Origin: Clusia tigrina
Taxonomy: Eukaryota; Arthropoda; Insecta; Diptera; Clusiidae
Length of the DNA: 64,000 bases
NCBI GenBank assembly: GCA_920105625.2
Contig: OV050030.1
Span: 240,653,889-240,717,888, forward strand
Direction of reading: 5' to 3'
The position numbers and the translations under genes are program-made. Under the pieces are notes generated by a model that was given only the letters and a program-made list of their open reading frames with translations, had not been told where the DNA came from and searched no databases. Shown one piece after another: positions 62,801 to 64,000 of this stretch; positions within the stretch are counted from its first letter, which is position 1; every line of letters starts with the position of its first letter.

Positions 62801-64000
62801 AGCGATAGCTTAAATTGACAAGAGGCTCGAGTACTTTATTGTTACAAAATGTCAAGGTTTTATGACGCTCCAGTAAAAAGTTACAGGCATTTGTATGTTG
62901 CAAACTTTGATAGGTGTAGGACGTACCGTATAGAAGTTAGGGCCATTTGAAGTTTTATCCGTGTTTGATTTGGAACTCAAGGGTAGCATAGCTTTGAGCG
63001 ATAGCTTAAATTGACCAGAGGCTCGAGTACTTTATTGTTACAAATTTCAAGGTTTTATGACGCTCCAGTAAAAAGTTACAAGCATTTGTATGTTGCAAAC
63101 TTTGATAGGTGTAGGACATACCGTATAGAAGTTAGGGCCATCAGAAGTCTTATCAGTGTTTGATTTGGGACTCAAGGGTAGCATAGCTTTGAGCGATAGC
63201 TTAAATTGACCAGAGGCTCGAGTACTTAATTGTTACAAATTTCAAGGTTTTATGATGCTGCAGTAAAAAGTTACAACCATTTGTATGTTGCAAACTTTGA
63301 TAGGTGTAGGACGTACCGTATAGAAGTTAGGTCCATTTGAAGTTTTATCAGTGTTTGACTTGGGACTCAAGGGTAGCATAGCCTTGAGCGATAACTTAAA
63401 TTGACAAGAGGCTCGAGTACTTTATTGTTACATAATTTCAAGGTTTTAAGACGCTCCAGTAAAAAGTTACAAGCATTTGTATGTTCCAAACTTTGATAGG
63501 TGCAGGATGTACCGAATAGAAGTTAGGGCCATTTGAAGATTTATCAGTGTTTGATTTCGGACTCATGGGTAGCATAGCTTTGAGCGATAGCTTAAATTGA
63601 CCAGAGGCTCGAGTACTTTATTGTTACAAAATTTCAAGGTTTTATGACGCTCCAGTAAAAAGTTACAAGCATTTGTATGTTGTAAACTTTGATAGGTGTA
63701 GGACGTACCGTATAGAAGTTAGGGCCATTTGAAGTTTTATCCGTGTTTGATTTGGGACTCAAGGGTAGCATAGCTTTGAGCGATAGCTTAAATTGACCAG
63801 AGGCTCGAGTACTTTATTGTTACAAAATTTCAAGGTTTTAAGACGCTCCAGTAAAAAGTTACAAGCATTTGTATGTTCCAAATTTTTATAGGTGTAGGAC
63901 GTACCGAATAGAAGTTAGGGCCATTTGAAGATTTATCAGTGTTTGATTTGGGACTCAAGGGTAGCATAGCTTTGAGCGATAGCTTAAATTGACAAGAGGC
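59880..64000 (+). repeat. Subfamily II mixed terminal stretch
   Basis: No clear HOR copy was found for most of this stretch. It begins with a block resembling 38-41 kb (TTACATAATTTCAAGGTC, a half-monomer, GAGCGCTAGCTGAAATTG, GGACATACCG) and then carries many private changes, such as ATTGAAGAAGAGG near 60,172, GAGTAGTTTATTG near 60,870, TGATGCTGCAG near 63,253 and TGCAGGATGTACC near 63,500. Units with TTTGAAGATTTATCAG recur near 62,750, 63,530 and 63,925. The last monomer is cut by the window end at GACAAGAGGC. Confidence 0.8.
60672..60769 (+). repeat. Isolated 98-bp half-monomer
   Basis: The GTACCGTACCGTTATTG junction appears again, about 15 kb from the nearest other half-monomer. It is preceded by GATAGTTGTAGG, as for second pair members, and by a TTACATAATTTC unit, so it is a relocated fragment of the 38-41 kb HOR. 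The unit also has a one-base loss (GTAAAAATTACAAG), so its measured length is about 97 bp. Confidence 0.87.

Larger units (their letters stand above)
1..64000 (+). repeat. Tandem satellite array, ~196-bp monomer, ~326 copies
   Basis: The same ~196-bp unit recurs from the first to the last base, always in one orientation; I saw no inverted monomer and no unrelated insertion longer than 17 bp. Matching landmarks (GTACCG, CTCGAGTACT, GTTGCAAAC) return every 196 bp, shifted only by small indels or the listed length variants. The array begins and ends mid-array, so its true length is unknown. Scale, monomer length near one nucleosome plus linker, and nested higher-order periods are typical of eukaryotic centromeric or heterochromatic satellites; a functional centromere cannot be shown from sequence alone. 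No CENP-B-box-like sequence was recognised. There is no gene-sized gap anywhere: every base belongs to a monomer or a listed junction. Confidence 0.98.
36721..64000 (+). repeat. Subfamily II satellite block
   Basis: From about 36,720 the mix of diagnostic variants changes abruptly. Units with TATCCGTGTTTG, GACCAGAGGCTCG, GGTTTTAAGACGC, ATGTTCCAAACTTTG with CCGAATAG, and AAAAGGTTACAAG become common. Variants typical of the left side (GTCTGTTGC, AATTAATTCAG, GGGACACAAGG, CAAGCATTTGAATG) disappear or become rare. Many units also lose one A (TTACAAATTTC). The subfamilies are clearly homologous and stay in register, so this is divergence of one satellite, not two unrelated ones. Confidence 0.88.

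Noticed and set aside
1..64000. CRISPR-like array
   Set aside because: Spacing is regular, but the whole 196-bp unit is repeated with no unique spacers, and there are no cas genes.
1..64000. CENP-B box, telomere repeat or rDNA spacer
   Set aside because: I found no match to the NTTCGNNNNANNCGGGN pattern, no telomeric short repeat, and no rRNA coding sequence or typical promoter element.

Overview
The whole 64 kb window is one uninterrupted block of tandem satellite DNA. A ~196-bp monomer (about 38% GC in the unit I counted, more G than C on the + strand) repeats head-to-tail, always in the same orientation, for roughly 326 copies, and the array runs off both ends of the window. I found no protein-coding gene, rRNA, tRNA, CRISPR array, transposon, promoter or terminator. 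The short open frames are by-products of the repeat: each fits about one monomer, because 196 is not a multiple of 3 and the frame shifts at every copy.

The organism is most likely a eukaryote, and the window probably comes from centromeric, pericentromeric or other constitutive heterochromatin. This rests on array size, a monomer near the nucleosome repeat length, and layered higher-order repeats (HORs). A plant source is plausible but unproven: the minus strand carries a TAACTT-type motif after AAATGGCC that resembles satellites I remember from legumes. I cannot name a species or a known satellite family.

Layout. Positions 1-36,720 hold subfamily I, a mosaic of local HORs: irregular 2-, 8-, 9- and 10-mers (1-7.3 kb), a ~2,347-bp 12-mer (7.3-14.3 kb), a 1,564-bp 8-mer (13.2-17.4 kb), a 2,713-bp 14-mer with a nested 784-bp 4-mer (16.3-21.1 kb), a mixed stretch (21.1-24.6 kb), and a 2,352/2,398-bp 12-mer (24.6-32.2 kb). 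A ~3.67-kb tandem segmental duplication (29.4-33.0 and 33.0-36.7 kb) ends at the subfamily boundary. Positions 36,721-64,000 hold subfamily II, marked by TTCCAAAC, CCGTGTTTG, GACCAGAGG and TTTTAAGAC variants. Its HORs are 1,887, 2,349/2,447, 980, 1,957/1,565, 1,749 and 5,467 bp. It also holds eight exact half-monomers (98 bp) and two copies of a 17-bp non-monomer filler.

The main insight is multi-scale structure. The 196-bp unit looks like a decayed four-fold repeat of ~49-bp subunits (box spacings 46, 42, 56, 52). The rare length variants (46-bp duplications, 98-bp half-units) break at these internal boxes, so the ancient substructure still seems to guide new rearrangements. All period lengths come from hand-read coordinates. 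Block edges are approximate unless a junction is described.
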